Assembly: GCF_019084545.1 (NCBI RefSeq)
Contig: NZ_JAHREP010000004.1
Span: 124,001-188,000 of the forward strand
Direction: 5' to 3'
DNA length: 64,000 bases
Source of the DNA: Marinobacterium ramblicola
GTDB taxonomy: Bacteria; Pseudomonadota; Gammaproteobacteria; Pseudomonadales; Balneatricaceae
Position numbers and translations under genes: made by a program. The notes under the pieces were generated by a model. The model had not been told where the DNA came from. It worked only from the letters and a program-made list of their open reading frames with translations, and ran no database searches. This document shows, piece by piece, positions 9,475 through 19,594 of the stretch; within the stretch, counting starts at the first letter, position 1, and every line of letters begins with the position of its first letter.

Positions 9475-11115
9475 ATGCGGCCGAAGAGGAGTGGCGCGGC
9501 GCACCGTATAGCTCGGTTCAGTCTCGCCAGAACCATGCAGTTGGCCGTGCTGACGCTGCTGCTCCTTCTCGGCCTGACCGTATGGATCTCCATGCCGCTG
9601 CTTGACGGCATAGTGGAGAAGGCACGGCAAACCAGTGAAGAGCAGCTACCGCAGATCAACCGCTGGCGCCACAACGGCGAGCGGGCGGAGCTGCTGCACA
9701 GCTACATCAACACCCTCTTCTGGACCGAAGATCCCGCGGTCTCCCGTTCAACCCGGCTTCAAGCACAGGTACTGGTACACAGCTTTGCGTTTGAAGCGGA
9801 TCCAGCGATCAAGGAGCAGGCGGACAGGGTGATGACGTCGATTCTGGCGCTGCTCAAGATACGAGCGCAGCAACAGCAGATTCAGCGGACGCTCGGCGAC
9901 ATTGCGCAGATGGAACGACAGATATCCGAGCAGATAGAACCCCTCACTAACATCGATGCCTTCGCGGCAGCCGAACTCTACAAGCTGAACCACGAACTCA
10001 TACGCCTCTCGACCGCCACTGCCTCCACTTCGATACACAACTCGAACTGGGGTCAACTGGCGCATGAACTCCGAAAGGTCGATCCGGCCCTGTCTAAACT
10101 CTCTGCGCAATTGCCCCTCCAGGGCGATACCATTCTTCGCTATCGCGGCCTGCTGCTGCAGCAACTGATCATACTCGAACAGATGCAGACACTGATCGCC
10201 GAATCCAACGCCATCCACGCCCAAGCCCTCTCGGCGCAACAGCAGCTATCGGGCATGCTCAACAGCGATGCGGCCCTCAAGACCCAGCAGCTTGCCGAGC
10301 GTGTCGAAAAGGATGCGCGCCAGGTTCGCAGCTACACTTTTCTGCTACTGTCACTGTTTGCATTGATGGTCGGCGGCCTGCTGATCGGGTTCCATCTCCT
10401 CGTACTGAGACCGATCCTGCAGGCAACCCATGCCCTTGAACAGGTCAGTCGGGGGGAGCCGCTGTCGAAGAAACCCGCAAGAACGCTGTTTTCCGAGCTC
10501 AACGCCATCGCCCAGAGCGTGCAACGCTATGCCGAGATGACACTGGAGCTACACAGCACCAACGCCGAGCTGCGCCAGTTGTCGCAGATCGACGGTCTGA
10601 CTGGCCTCGGCAATCGTCTGCGTTTCGACCGTGCGCTGCAGAGCGAGTACGACCGCGCTTGCCGACATGGCCACGCCCTCTGCCTGATACTGTTCGACCT
10701 TGATCATTTCAAGCAGATCAACGACGAACATGGCCACCTGTTCGGTGACCAGTGTCTGCAGGCGTTTGCCCAGTTGTTGAAACAATATAGCCAACGCTCG
10801 GGAGAGGTATCCGCACGCTACGGCGGCGAGGAGTTTGTGCTGATTCTGCCCGAGGTTGGCCTGGAGGTTGCCCAGCGCATTGCCGAACAGGTACGCAGCG
10901 ACTGCACCAATCTCGAGCTGCACAGCGAAGGCGGGGCCACAGTGCACCTCTCCACCAGCGCGGGGTTGATCCACCTGCAGAACGCCCGATTATCCAGTCC
11001 GGAAGCGCTGTTGCGCGAGGCTGACGCCGCGCTCTATCGTGCCAAGCAGCAAGGCCGCAACCGGGTTGTAACAGTCACCAACACCCCCGGTATTCAGCTG
11101 TGCGGCGAATGCTGA
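9475..11115 (+). CDS. Membrane diguanylate cyclase (GGDEF) with periplasmic sensor
   Basis: A 546-residue protein: membrane segment 1 at about 21-42, a helical periplasmic domain of about 240 residues, membrane segment 2 at about 286-310, a HAMP-like linker, then a GGDEF domain at about 368-535. The domain opens with DGLTGLGNR and has an intact active site YGGEEF (GGEEF at 450-454), so it should make cyclic di-GMP. The position of the inhibitory I-site reads RSGE rather than RxxD, so product inhibition may be weakened. It is very probably cotranscribed with the binding protein ending 8 bases upstream (GAGG lies before the ATG). No EAL domain is present. Confidence 0.92.
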   Translation: MRPKRSGAAHRIARFSLARTMQLAVLTLLLLLGLTVWISMPLLDGIVEKARQTSEEQLPQINRWRHNGERAELLHSYINTLFWTEDPAVSRSTRLQAQVLVHSFAFEADPAIKEQADRVMTSILALLKIRAQQQQIQRTLGDIAQMERQISEQIEPLTNIDAFAAAELYKLNHELIRLSTATASTSIHNSNWGQLAHELRKVDPALSKLSAQLPLQGDTILRYRGLLLQQLIILEQMQTLIAESNAIHAQALSAQQQLSGMLNSDAALKTQQLAERVEKDARQVRSYTFLLLSLFALMVGGLLIGFHLLVLRPILQATHALEQVSRGEPLSKKPARTLFSELNAIAQSVQRYAEMTLELHSTNAELRQLSQIDGLTGLGNRLRFDRALQSEYDRACRHGHALCLILFDLDHFKQINDEHGHLFGDQCLQAFAQLLKQYSQRSGEVSARYGGEEFVLILPEVGLEVAQRIAEQVRSDCTNLELHSEGGATVHLSTSAGLIHLQNARLSSPEALLREADAALYRAKQQGRNRVVTVTNTPGIQLCGEC

Positions 11116-11130
11116 GCCCGACTAAGAAGC

Positions 11131-11153
11131 GAGGGGCCATTCCTTGTCCCCTC
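11131..11153. terminator. Weak bidirectional hairpin between convergent genes
   Basis: GAGGGG and CCCCTC form a 6-bp stem with an 11-nt loop between the convergent cyclase and cytochrome genes. T-tracts are poor on both sides, so termination here is only suggested by position. Confidence 0.35.
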
Positions 11154-11168
11154 ACCCTATGGGCTTGA

Positions 11169-11555
11169 TCAGTTGAGCGACTTCAGAAACGCAATCAGGT
11201 AATCCTGCTCGACCGGGTCGGATACCGACACGTGACGCATGCGAGTCCCCGGTACCAACCCTTCGTTATCCACAACCCATTTGCGCAGATTGTCCTCGGT
11301 CCAGGTCAGGCCCGAGTTTTTCAACGCATCGGAGTAGGCAAAGCGCGGCACCGAACCCGCCTCACGACCGACGACGCCGTGCAGATCTGGCCCGAACCCG
11401 TTCTTCGCCGAATCCAGTGTGTGACAGGCTTCACACTGGTGGAACACCGCCCGACCGGCCGCCACCATCGCGTCCTGCTCGCTGTCGTCGGCCAACGCGA
11501 GCGGCGACGCGATCAACGCACCCAATGAAACGGCTGCTATCCATCGACTGTTCAT
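11169..11555 (-). CDS. Periplasmic monohaem cytochrome c, class I
   Basis: A 128-residue exported c-type cytochrome. The signal peptide ends near residue 22 (LALA/DD). The haem attachment motif is CEACH at 41-45, and the likely distal ligand is Met106 in PGTRM, typical of mitochondrial-type or c2-type soluble cytochromes of about 100 mature residues. It would carry electrons in the periplasm. An FNR/Anr-type box lies about 100 bp upstream, suggesting oxygen-dependent control. It stands alone with no oxidase or reductase gene beside it, so its partner is unknown. Confidence 0.92.
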   Translation of the reverse strand: MNSRWIAAVSLGALIASPLALADDSEQDAMVAAGRAVFHQCEACHTLDSAKNGFGPDLHGVVGREAGSVPRFAYSDALKNSGLTWTEDNLRKWVVDNEGLVPGTRMRHVSVSDPVEQDYLIAFLKSLN

Positions 11556-11651
11556 GAGCTATACCTCGGAAAGTTATTAACGGATAGGTCAACTATATTC
11601 CGCAGTGCAGCATGAGCACCTTAGTACTTCAGTACTGTTTGCCGGGGCAGG

Positions 11652-11665
11652 TTGATATAGATCAA
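11652..11665 (-). promoter_or_regulatory. FNR/Anr box upstream of the cytochrome c gene
   Basis: TTGATATAGATCAA is a perfect TTGAT-N4-ATCAA palindrome, the FNR/Anr consensus. It is centred about 103 bp upstream of the cytochrome start. A TACTAA -10-like hexamer (11621-11626, minus strand) lies at a distance compatible with activation from about -41 to -45. It sits downstream of the fumarase terminator, so the cytochrome gene is the natural target. Confidence 0.75.
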
Positions 11666-11699
11666 GTCGAGACGGAGCGATTGGGCTTGCCAAGCGTGC

Positions 11700-11723
11700 A
11701 AAACCCCGGCGAACCGGGGTTTT
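11700..11723 (-). terminator. Intrinsic terminator after the fumarase gene
   Basis: AAAACCCCGG and CCGGGGTTTT form a perfect 10-bp stem with a 4-nt loop, 23 bases beyond the fumarase stop, with the T4 at the end of the stem on the minus strand. Confidence 0.85.
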
Positions 11724-11746
11724 GGATGTAGCAGCGGGAGCAGGGA

Positions 11747-13252
11747 TCAGGCGCTGTGCGCGATGATATCCTTCCACTTGGCAGGGCCAGTGGTATGCAC
11801 CGACTCACCGCTGGTATCGACGGCGACGGTGACCGGCATATCCTTGACCTCGAACTCGTAGATCGCTTCCATGCCCAGCTCCGGGAACGCCAGCACATCA
11901 GCGTGGGTGATCGCCTTGGATACCAGATACGCAGCTCCGCCCACCGCCATCAGGTAAACTGCCTGGTTATCCTTGATCGCGTCGATGGCGATCGGGCCGC
12001 GCTCGGACTTGCCGATCATGCCCAGCAGCCCTGTGCTTTCCAGGATCTGGCGGGTGAACTTGTCCATGCGAGTGGAGGTGGTGGGGCCAGCCGGACCGAC
12101 CACTTCGTCACGCACCGGATCGACCGGACCCACGTAGTAGATGAAGCGACCCTTCAGATCCACCGGCAGCTGTTCACCGTTATTCAGCATCTCGACCATG
12201 CGCTTGTGCGCGGCATCGCGGCCGGTCAGCATCTTGCCGTTGAGCAGGATGGTCTCGCCTACCTTCCACTCCTTGACCGCTTCCGGGGTGATCTCATCCA
12301 GATTGACGCGGCGGGTGTTGGCGCCGACCTCGAAGGTCACCTCCGGCCACTCATCCAGGCTCGGCGGGGTCAGCACGGCCGGACCGTTGCCGTTCAGTTT
12401 GAAGTGGGTGTGGCGGGTCGCGGCACAGTTCGGGATCATGCACACCGGCAGCGAGGCGGCGTGGGTCGGGTAATCCTTGATCTTGACGTCGAGGATGGTG
12501 GTCAGACCGCCCAGACCCTGAGCGCCGATGCCCAGTGCGTTGACCGCATCCATGATCTCCAGACGCAGCTCCTCGACCCGGTTCTGCGGACCGCGCTCAC
12601 GCAGTTCGTGGATATCGATCGGATCCATCAGCGACTCTTTCGCCAGCACCGCGGCCTTCTCCGCGGTCCCGCCGATCCCGATACCGAGCATACCCGGCGG
12701 GCACCAGCCGGCGCCCATGGTCGGCACGGTCTTGACGATCCAGTCGACGATACTGTCGGACGGGTTCAGCATCACCATCTTGGACTTGTTCTCGGAACCG
12801 CCGCCCTTGGCCGCGACATGCACCTCGACTTCGTCGCCCTCGACGATCTCGTAGTGGATCACCGCCGGGGTGTTGTCCTTGGTGTTCTGGCGCTTGCCGG
12901 CCGGATCGGCCAGGATCGACGCACGCAGCACGTTGTCCGGATTCAGGTAAGCGCGGCGCACCCCTTCGTTGACCATATCGGTCACCGACATTTTGGCATC
13001 CCACTGCACGTTCATCCCCACCTTCAGGAACACGGTGACGATACCGGTATCCTGGCAGATCGGACGATGGCCTTCGGCACACATGCGAGAGTTGATCAGG
13101 ATCTGCGCCATGGCGTCCTTCGCCGCCGGGTTCTGCTCCTTCAAGTAGGCTTCATGCACACCCTGGATAAAATCGATCGGGTGGTAGTAGGAGATGAACT
13201 GCAGCGCATCTGCAACGCTGCTGATGAAATCATCCTGGCGAATAACGCTCAT
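11747..13252 (-). CDS. Class I (iron-sulfur) fumarate hydratase
   Basis: A 501-residue class I fumarase (FumA/FumB type) that interconverts fumarate and malate in the TCA cycle using an oxygen-labile [4Fe-4S] cluster. Cluster-ligand regions are visible: Cys66 in GHRPICQDTG and the cysteine in MIPNCAATRHTHF near residue 277. KGGGSENKSKM and GIGGTAEKAAVLAKE belong to the alpha domain, and TSTRMDKF and SERGPIAI to the C-terminal beta domain, so both halves are fused in one chain. Its monocistronic look is supported by a terminator 23 bp downstream and a likely promoter about 105 bp upstream. Confidence 0.95.
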   Translation of the reverse strand: MSVIRQDDFISSVADALQFISYYHPIDFIQGVHEAYLKEQNPAAKDAMAQILINSRMCAEGHRPICQDTGIVTVFLKVGMNVQWDAKMSVTDMVNEGVRRAYLNPDNVLRASILADPAGKRQNTKDNTPAVIHYEIVEGDEVEVHVAAKGGGSENKSKMVMLNPSDSIVDWIVKTVPTMGAGWCPPGMLGIGIGGTAEKAAVLAKESLMDPIDIHELRERGPQNRVEELRLEIMDAVNALGIGAQGLGGLTTILDVKIKDYPTHAASLPVCMIPNCAATRHTHFKLNGNGPAVLTPPSLDEWPEVTFEVGANTRRVNLDEITPEAVKEWKVGETILLNGKMLTGRDAAHKRMVEMLNNGEQLPVDLKGRFIYYVGPVDPVRDEVVGPAGPTTSTRMDKFTRQILESTGLLGMIGKSERGPIAIDAIKDNQAVYLMAVGGAAYLVSKAITHADVLAFPELGMEAIYEFEVKDMPVTVAVDTSGESVHTTGPAKWKDIIAHSA

Positions 13253-13355
13253 TCGGGACTCTCCATTCAGACTCGGGCCTTCAGGCTCCGGTTAGGGGAT
13301 CGGGGGCAGGCTCGGGCTTCGACAGGCATCGACGCACCCCACGGACTGGCGCGGC

Positions 13356-13361
13356 ATTATA
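13356..13361 (-). promoter_or_regulatory. Candidate -10 box for the fumarase gene
   Basis: The minus strand carries a perfect TATAAT about 105 bp upstream of the fumarase start. The -35 region, about 17 bp further upstream, is poor (ACTCAA), so activation by a regulator is plausible. Confidence 0.45.
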
Positions 13362-13409
13362 CACCAGATAAACGACGATTGAGTGCCTCCCTACGACTAA
13401 CGGAGGGGA

Positions 13410-14264
13410 TCAGTTCAACGCGACACAGAATAGCAAACCGAACACCATCACCAGTTGGCCGGTAGCCGGCGTCAGCGGACGACGCTGCTCAGGCGGATTA
13501 TCCAGGTAGCGCAGCGGCCGATACATGAAGGGTAACGTAATCAACAGCGGCCAGGGCGTAGCGAGCAAGCCGACCAGCCAAAGCGCTGCGGTGGCCATCA
13601 GCGTCGAAGCCAACAACAACCAGTAGAGTTGGCGAGCACGGGCATAGCCGGCACGGACGGTCAGCGTTCTCAGCCCCTGCGCCCGGTCGCTTTCGTAATC
13701 GCGCAGCTCGTTGCTCAGCAGCAGCAGCGACACCAGCAGGCTGATCGGTACCGACTGCGCAAGGATCGCGCGATTCAGCTCACCGCCAACCGCGATATAA
13801 CTCCCCACCACCATGAATACGCCCATCAGCCAGAACACCAGAGCAACAGCCAGCCCCCGTGCCTTGTAGTTGATCGGATTCAGCGTATACCCAAGTGCAC
13901 CGGCGAGCCCCAGCAGGAACAGGAGCAGCAGCGCCAGCGAGCGATCGACCACCAGGTACAGGCCTATCGGCGTCGCCAACAGAAAACAGAGCAAACCGAC
14001 CCGGAAGTGTCTCAGCACCGCCGCTATCGCTTCCTCACACCCCTGCTGAGCTCTCAACTGCCCGATATCCGCATAGTCGTTGATCAGATTGACCCCGGAC
14101 TGCAGCAACAAACCGCCGATCAATACCAGCACCGCGTTGAGCGGCACCAGTACACCATCCTGCCAGGCCGCGGTAATGCCGATCAGGCAGGTGGTCAGCG
14201 CCACACCAAAGGAGAAGGGTCTCAGAGCATGCAGGAAGGTGTATTTTTTGGCAGAGGTGTTCAA
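13410..14264 (-). CDS. UbiA-superfamily prenyltransferase (MenA-like)
   Basis: A 284-residue multi-pass membrane protein with both aspartate motifs of UbiA prenyltransferases: NDYAD at 62-66 and NELRDYESD at 185-193. These bind magnesium and the prenyl diphosphate while an aromatic acceptor is alkylated. The short first motif and the NELRDYESD form resemble 1,4-dihydroxy-2-naphthoate polyprenyltransferases more than UbiA, but no other menaquinone gene is nearby, so the acceptor is not settled. It lies upstream of the fumarase gene with a 157-bp gap that has its own -10 box, so co-transcription is doubtful. Confidence 0.85.
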   Translation of the reverse strand: MNTSAKKYTFLHALRPFSFGVALTTCLIGITAAWQDGVLVPLNAVLVLIGGLLLQSGVNLINDYADIGQLRAQQGCEEAIAAVLRHFRVGLLCFLLATPIGLYLVVDRSLALLLLFLLGLAGALGYTLNPINYKARGLAVALVFWLMGVFMVVGSYIAVGGELNRAILAQSVPISLLVSLLLLSNELRDYESDRAQGLRTLTVRAGYARARQLYWLLLASTLMATAALWLVGLLATPWPLLITLPFMYRPLRYLDNPPEQRRPLTPATGQLVMVFGLLFCVALN

Positions 14265-14294
14265 TCTATTGCGGCCAGACGGGTTTAAAAACGG

Positions 14295-14320
14295 TTCGGG
14301 AGCCCACTGGGGCTCCCGAA
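14295..14320 (-). terminator. Intrinsic terminator of trhP
   Basis: TTCGGGAGCCC and GGGCTCCCGAA form an 11-bp perfect stem with a 4-nt loop. On the minus strand it is followed by CCG and a run of five T, placed 26 bp after the trhP stop. Confidence 0.9.
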
Positions 14321-14345
14321 TGATGCCATTATCGACCGGCGCGGA

Positions 14346-15698
14346 CTAGCGCGCAGGGGCGTTGGGCAGATCGCGCATCAACAGCGCGTAGCGCATATCG
14401 GTATCGAAATCGAGCGGGATGGTGACGCGATGACCGGAGCCCGGCGCCGTATCGACCGCCTGCCCCTTCTTGTCATACAGCTCGGAGAGCTTGAAGCGAC
14501 GATTACCGGCCGGCGTCATCAGCTCCAGGGTGTCGCCCTTCTCGAAGCGGTTCTTGACGTCTATCTGCAGGGTGCCGTTCTGCGCATCGTGGTCGATTAC
14601 CTCACCGACAAACTGCTGGTGAACGCCGACGGAGTTGCCGGTCTCGTAGTTCTGGTACTCGTCATGCACATGGCGGCGGTAGAAACCTTCTGTGTAGCCA
14701 CGGTTGGCCAGGTTCTCCAGCACATCCATCAGTCCCATGTCGAACGGCTTGCCGGCCACCGCATCGTCGATCGCCTGGCGGTAGGCCTGGGCGGTACGCG
14801 CCACGTAGTAGTGTGACTTGGTACGGCCCTCGATCTTCAGCGAGTCCACCCCCATCTCGGCCAGCTTGTGCACATGCTGGATCGCACGCAGGTCCTTGGA
14901 GTTCATGATGTAGGTACCATGCTCATCCTCGAACGCGGGCATATACTCGCCGGGACGGGTCTCCTCCTGCAGCAGGAAGATCTTGTCCGTGGGTTTACCC
15001 TCGCCCAGCGCAGGCTGCTCCTCAACTGCAGCAGGATCGAAGGACTGCACCGGCACCACATCGCCGGACTCATCCTCTTTCGCCTCGTGGGCGTCATACT
15101 TCCAGCGGCAGGTATTGGTGCAGGTGCCTTGGTTGGGATCGCGGTGATTGATATAGCCGGAGAGCAGGCAGCGCCCGGAATAGGCGATGCAGAGCGAGCC
15201 GTGGACAAACACCTCCAGCTCCATCTCCGGACAGCGATCCCTAATCTCGGCCACCTCTTCCAGCGACAGCTCACGCGACAGGATGATGCGCTCGATACCG
15301 GCGCGGTGCCAGAACTTGACCGACGCCCAGTTCATGGTGTTGGACTGAACCGACAGATGGATCGGCAGCTCCGGATACTTGTCCTTGACCATCATGATCA
15401 GGCCGGGATCGGACATGATCAGCGCATCCGGCCCCATCTCGATCACCGGCTCGATGTCGCGCATGTAGGTGGTCAGCTTGGAGTTATGCGGCATGATGTT
15501 GCTGGCGACAAAAAACTTCTTGCCCAGCTCATGGGCGATCCGAATCCCTTCGGCCAGATTGTCATGGGTAAAGTCGTTGTTGCGCACGCGCAGGCTGTAA
15601 CGCGGCTGACCGGCATAGACCGCATCCGCACCGTAGGCGAAGGCGTACTTCATATTTTTCAGCGTCCCGGCCGGGGACAGGAGTTCAGGAGTTCGCAT
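14346..15698 (-). CDS. trhP: tRNA 5-hydroxyuridine biosynthesis protein, U32 peptidase family (YegQ/TrhP)
   Basis: A 450-residue U32-family protein equivalent to E. coli YegQ, now TrhP, which takes part in prephenate-dependent hydroxylation of U34 in tRNAs. It starts with MRTPELLSPAGTLKNMKYA and has AYGADAVYAGQPRYSLR, VFVHGSLCIAYSGRCLLSG near residues 165-185, and a cysteine cluster GTCTNTCRWKYD just after, typical of this subgroup and a likely iron-sulfur site. The C-terminal beta domain is present. The gene is 20 bp downstream of thpR, so the two RNA-related genes probably form an operon closed by the terminator at 14295-14320. Confidence 0.93.
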   Translation of the reverse strand: MRTPELLSPAGTLKNMKYAFAYGADAVYAGQPRYSLRVRNNDFTHDNLAEGIRIAHELGKKFFVASNIMPHNSKLTTYMRDIEPVIEMGPDALIMSDPGLIMMVKDKYPELPIHLSVQSNTMNWASVKFWHRAGIERIILSRELSLEEVAEIRDRCPEMELEVFVHGSLCIAYSGRCLLSGYINHRDPNQGTCTNTCRWKYDAHEAKEDESGDVVPVQSFDPAAVEEQPALGEGKPTDKIFLLQEETRPGEYMPAFEDEHGTYIMNSKDLRAIQHVHKLAEMGVDSLKIEGRTKSHYYVARTAQAYRQAIDDAVAGKPFDMGLMDVLENLANRGYTEGFYRRHVHDEYQNYETGNSVGVHQQFVGEVIDHDAQNGTLQIDVKNRFEKGDTLELMTPAGNRRFKLSELYDKKGQAVDTAPGSGHRVTIPLDFDTDMRYALLMRDLPNAPAR

Positions 15699-15718
15699 GG
15701 TAGAGACTGTCTTTGGGT

Positions 15719-16288
15719 TCAGAGGCTGCTCGCCAGGACGGGCAGACGAGTTTCGAAGAGAGGTGTATAGATCGAGCTGCGTTCACCCGGGCGGCTCTGG
15801 AACAGCACCACCGAATCGACCGGCACGACCTCATTCAGCACGGGCCAACACTCGGGCACCTCGAAGCGATTGTCCGATGGCAGCCGGCCCAGGGTGACAT
15901 GGGGCCTGAACCCCTTCTCGTGATAATCGATACCGCACTGTTTCACCACCTGCGCCAGGCGCTGCTGCAGTGCTGCCAGACCAGCCGGTTCACTGGACAG
16001 CGCCGCCACCAGCGACAGATGCGGATTGACCGGATAGTAATCCAGGGTATCCAGAGGCAGATGAAATCCGGCCATATCGGCCAGTGCCTCCTGTGCCGCT
16101 CGTTCCAGCACCTGTACCTGATCGAGGTTGATCTCGTTCAGGAAACAGAGTGTCAGATGGTAGCTTGAGGAGTCGACCCAATGAGCATCCAGTCCACGGT
16201 CATACTCGCACAGCGCATCGGCATAGTTTGCCAGGGAGCGCGAGACCCGCTCAGGGATCGGCAGAGCAAAGAAAGCACGAATGTTCAT
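15719..16288 (-). CDS. thpR: RNA 2',3'-cyclic phosphodiesterase (2H/LigT family)
   Basis: A 189-residue 2H phosphoesterase with the two catalytic HxT motifs at H44LT46 and H130VT132 and the family opening MNIRAFFALP. Members open 2',3'-cyclic phosphates and can join half-tRNAs in vitro. The length is normal. It is upstream of trhP by 20 bp in the same direction. The biological substrate is not known for the family as a whole. Confidence 0.93.
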   Translation of the reverse strand: MNIRAFFALPIPERVSRSLANYADALCEYDRGLDAHWVDSSSYHLTLCFLNEINLDQVQVLERAAQEALADMAGFHLPLDTLDYYPVNPHLSLVAALSSEPAGLAALQQRLAQVVKQCGIDYHEKGFRPHVTLGRLPSDNRFEVPECWPVLNEVVPVDSVVLFQSRPGERSSIYTPLFETRLPVLASSL

Positions 16289-16376
16289 CTACGCTGTGCG
16301 TGAACCTCTCGTTGGAAACCGGCTATTGTGCCGCCGAACGTCGACGGACGCAAATCCCGAGTTGCTCAGTGGGAAA

Positions 16377-17267
16377 TCACCGCCCATCCAGGCGCCGCTG
16401 CAGCTGACCGATCTGCTCCCGCATCTGCAGCAGACTCTGGTTGAATTGACGTCGGGAGCCATCGATAGCCTGTATCGACTGTTCGATGGAGGCGATTCTC
16501 TGGCTCAGCCCCGAGTCACTCTGGGCACTCTGCGCCAGCTTATCGACCCGTGCGGACAACGCCTGCTGGGCACCGACACGCTCATCTTTCTCCAGCGACA
16601 GCGCAAAACTGGCGTCGGCGCTGACCTTCTTCAATCCCTCGCGCTGCTCCTGCAAGGCACTCTCCAGACCCGATACCTGTTTATCCAGGCCCGACACCTG
16701 CTTCCTGACCCCAGCCAGGTCGTTTTTGCCGGCGTCGACACTGCTGCCCAGCTTGGCCAGTCGGCTATCCGCTGCTGCCAACTGTTTTTTCAACTCCGAC
16801 AGCTCGGCGCCCTGCGCCTCCAGCGCCTTTTTCTGCTCCTCGAGTTGCGGTTTGTTACGCTGGTAGGCCACGGTCCACAGCTTGGCGATCTCCGAGTCGA
16901 AATGTTCATACTTCTCCCCGGCACGGCTTTCCAGCTGTCCGATCCGCCCCATCAGCGTCTGCCCCGACTGACTGGCGGTATCACTGGTCAGCGCCAGCAA
17001 CTCCTCCATCTCGGCCAGCCGCGCCTGCGCCTTGGCCAGCTCAGCCTGCTGACTGTCCAGCGTCTGCTTGAGACCCACGGTCCAATACGCCAATCCCGAA
17101 CCCCCAACCGTCAGCACCAGCAGTATCAGCGTCAGCAGAAAACCGCCGCCACGCGGCTTGTCGGCCACCTGGACCTTGGCCCGCGGCGGCAACCCGCTTA
17201 CCCTGCGATCCGGTTCCTGGACATCCAATCCTGATAGATTGAGCCCCGGCTCTTTACGTTCACTCAT
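16377..17267 (-). CDS. Membrane-anchored coiled-coil protein of unknown function
   Basis: I do not recognise a family. The 296-residue protein has a short polar N-terminus (1-40), one membrane segment (about 41-63) and then a nearly continuous coiled coil to the end, rich in Gln, Leu, Ala, Glu and Lys with repeated LDKQVSGLES-like heptads. By topology the coil probably lies in the periplasm, like HemX- or TolA-type spacers, though a cytoplasmic orientation cannot be excluded. It stands between groEL and thpR with an 88-bp gap to thpR. A structural, scaffolding or cell-division role is possible but unproven. Confidence 0.8.
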   Translation of the reverse strand: MSERKEPGLNLSGLDVQEPDRRVSGLPPRAKVQVADKPRGGGFLLTLILLVLTVGGSGLAYWTVGLKQTLDSQQAELAKAQARLAEMEELLALTSDTASQSGQTLMGRIGQLESRAGEKYEHFDSEIAKLWTVAYQRNKPQLEEQKKALEAQGAELSELKKQLAAADSRLAKLGSSVDAGKNDLAGVRKQVSGLDKQVSGLESALQEQREGLKKVSADASFALSLEKDERVGAQQALSARVDKLAQSAQSDSGLSQRIASIEQSIQAIDGSRRQFNQSLLQMREQIGQLQRRLDGR

Positions 17268-17326
17268 TGTCGTTAACTATTCCGTACAGGCTGGAAAAAT
17301 CACACTAGCAGGTTTGCCAGACACGA

Positions 17327-17352
17327 AAAAGCCCCGCACGAGCGGGGCTTTT
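17327..17352 (-). terminator. Intrinsic terminator of groESL
   Basis: AAAAGCCCCGC and GCGGGGCTTTT pair around a 4-nt loop, 19 bp after the groL stop. On the minus strand the stem ends in a run of five T. The same sequence is symmetrical enough to act in both directions. Confidence 0.9.
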
Positions 17353-17371
17353 CCAAGCTACATCAGGCTGA

Positions 17372-19042
<1,671 letters not shown>

Positions 19043-19086
19043 TTAACGCTTTTAAGCGAAAAAAGTTAAGCGATTAATAGCGACGA

Positions 19087-19380
19087 TCAGTCTTCCAGCA
19101 CGCCGTAGATTTCGCTTTCCTGCATGATCAGCAGCTCATCGCCGTCGATCTTGACGGTGTTGGAGCCGGCATACTGACCAAACAGGACTTTATCCCCCAC
19201 TTTGACGGACGGCGCCTGAACCTCGCCGCTGTTCAGCACGCGGCCCGGGCCGACAGCGACGACTTCACCGCGGTTCGGCTTTTCTGCAGCAGAACCCGGC
19301 AGCACGATGCCGCTCGCCGTGGTGGTTTCTTCCTCACTGCGACGAACTACTACACGGTCGTGAAGTGGACGAATTTTCAT
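19087..19380 (-). CDS. groS: Co-chaperonin GroES
   Basis: The 97-residue GroES, starting [14 protein letters not shown]. The mobile loop that contacts GroEL ([14 protein letters not shown]) is at about 16-29, and [11 protein letters not shown] and the C-terminal [16 protein letters not shown] are conserved. I choose the ATG at 19380 rather than an in-frame start 10 codons upstream, because it gives the standard N-terminus and has a purine-rich ribosome site before it. It is the first gene of the chaperonin operon behind a sigma-32 promoter. Confidence 0.98.
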   Translation of the reverse strand: MKIRPLHDRVVVRRSEEETTTASGIVLPGSAAEKPNRGEVVAVGPGRVLNSGEVQAPSVKVGDKVLFGQYAGSNTVKIDGDELLIMQESEIYGVLED

Positions 19381-19565
19381 CTGGTTGTTCTCCTGGTATC
19401 TAGGATCCAATGCGATGTTGGTTTTTTGTTTGATGAAACCCTCGCGGGCTTCAAAATTCGATGCTTTTGGCTTGTGGCTACCTAGGTGGGGCCGCTCTCG
19501 CGGTTTTCAATGGCCGAGAGAAACTTTTTTCTCACACCTGCCCAAGCTGCTGAGCCGATGCGACC

Positions 19566-19594
19566 TATGTGGGGTAGCGAAGATGGAATTCAAG
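19566..19594 (-). promoter_or_regulatory. Sigma-32 heat-shock promoter for groESL
   Basis: On the minus strand, CCCCTTGAA (CTTGAA at 19589-19594) is followed after a 14-nt spacer by CCCCACATA (19566-19574), a close match to the RpoH consensus CTTGAA-N13-15-CCCCAT. Transcription would start about 180 nt before groES, giving a long leader. The promoter lies 20 bp past the fxsA stop. Confidence 0.85.

Noticed and set aside
11756-13465. 569-codon open frame opposite the fumarase gene
   Set aside because: Antisense shadow of a well-supported class I fumarase, with atypical His/Arg/Gln/Asp-rich composition.
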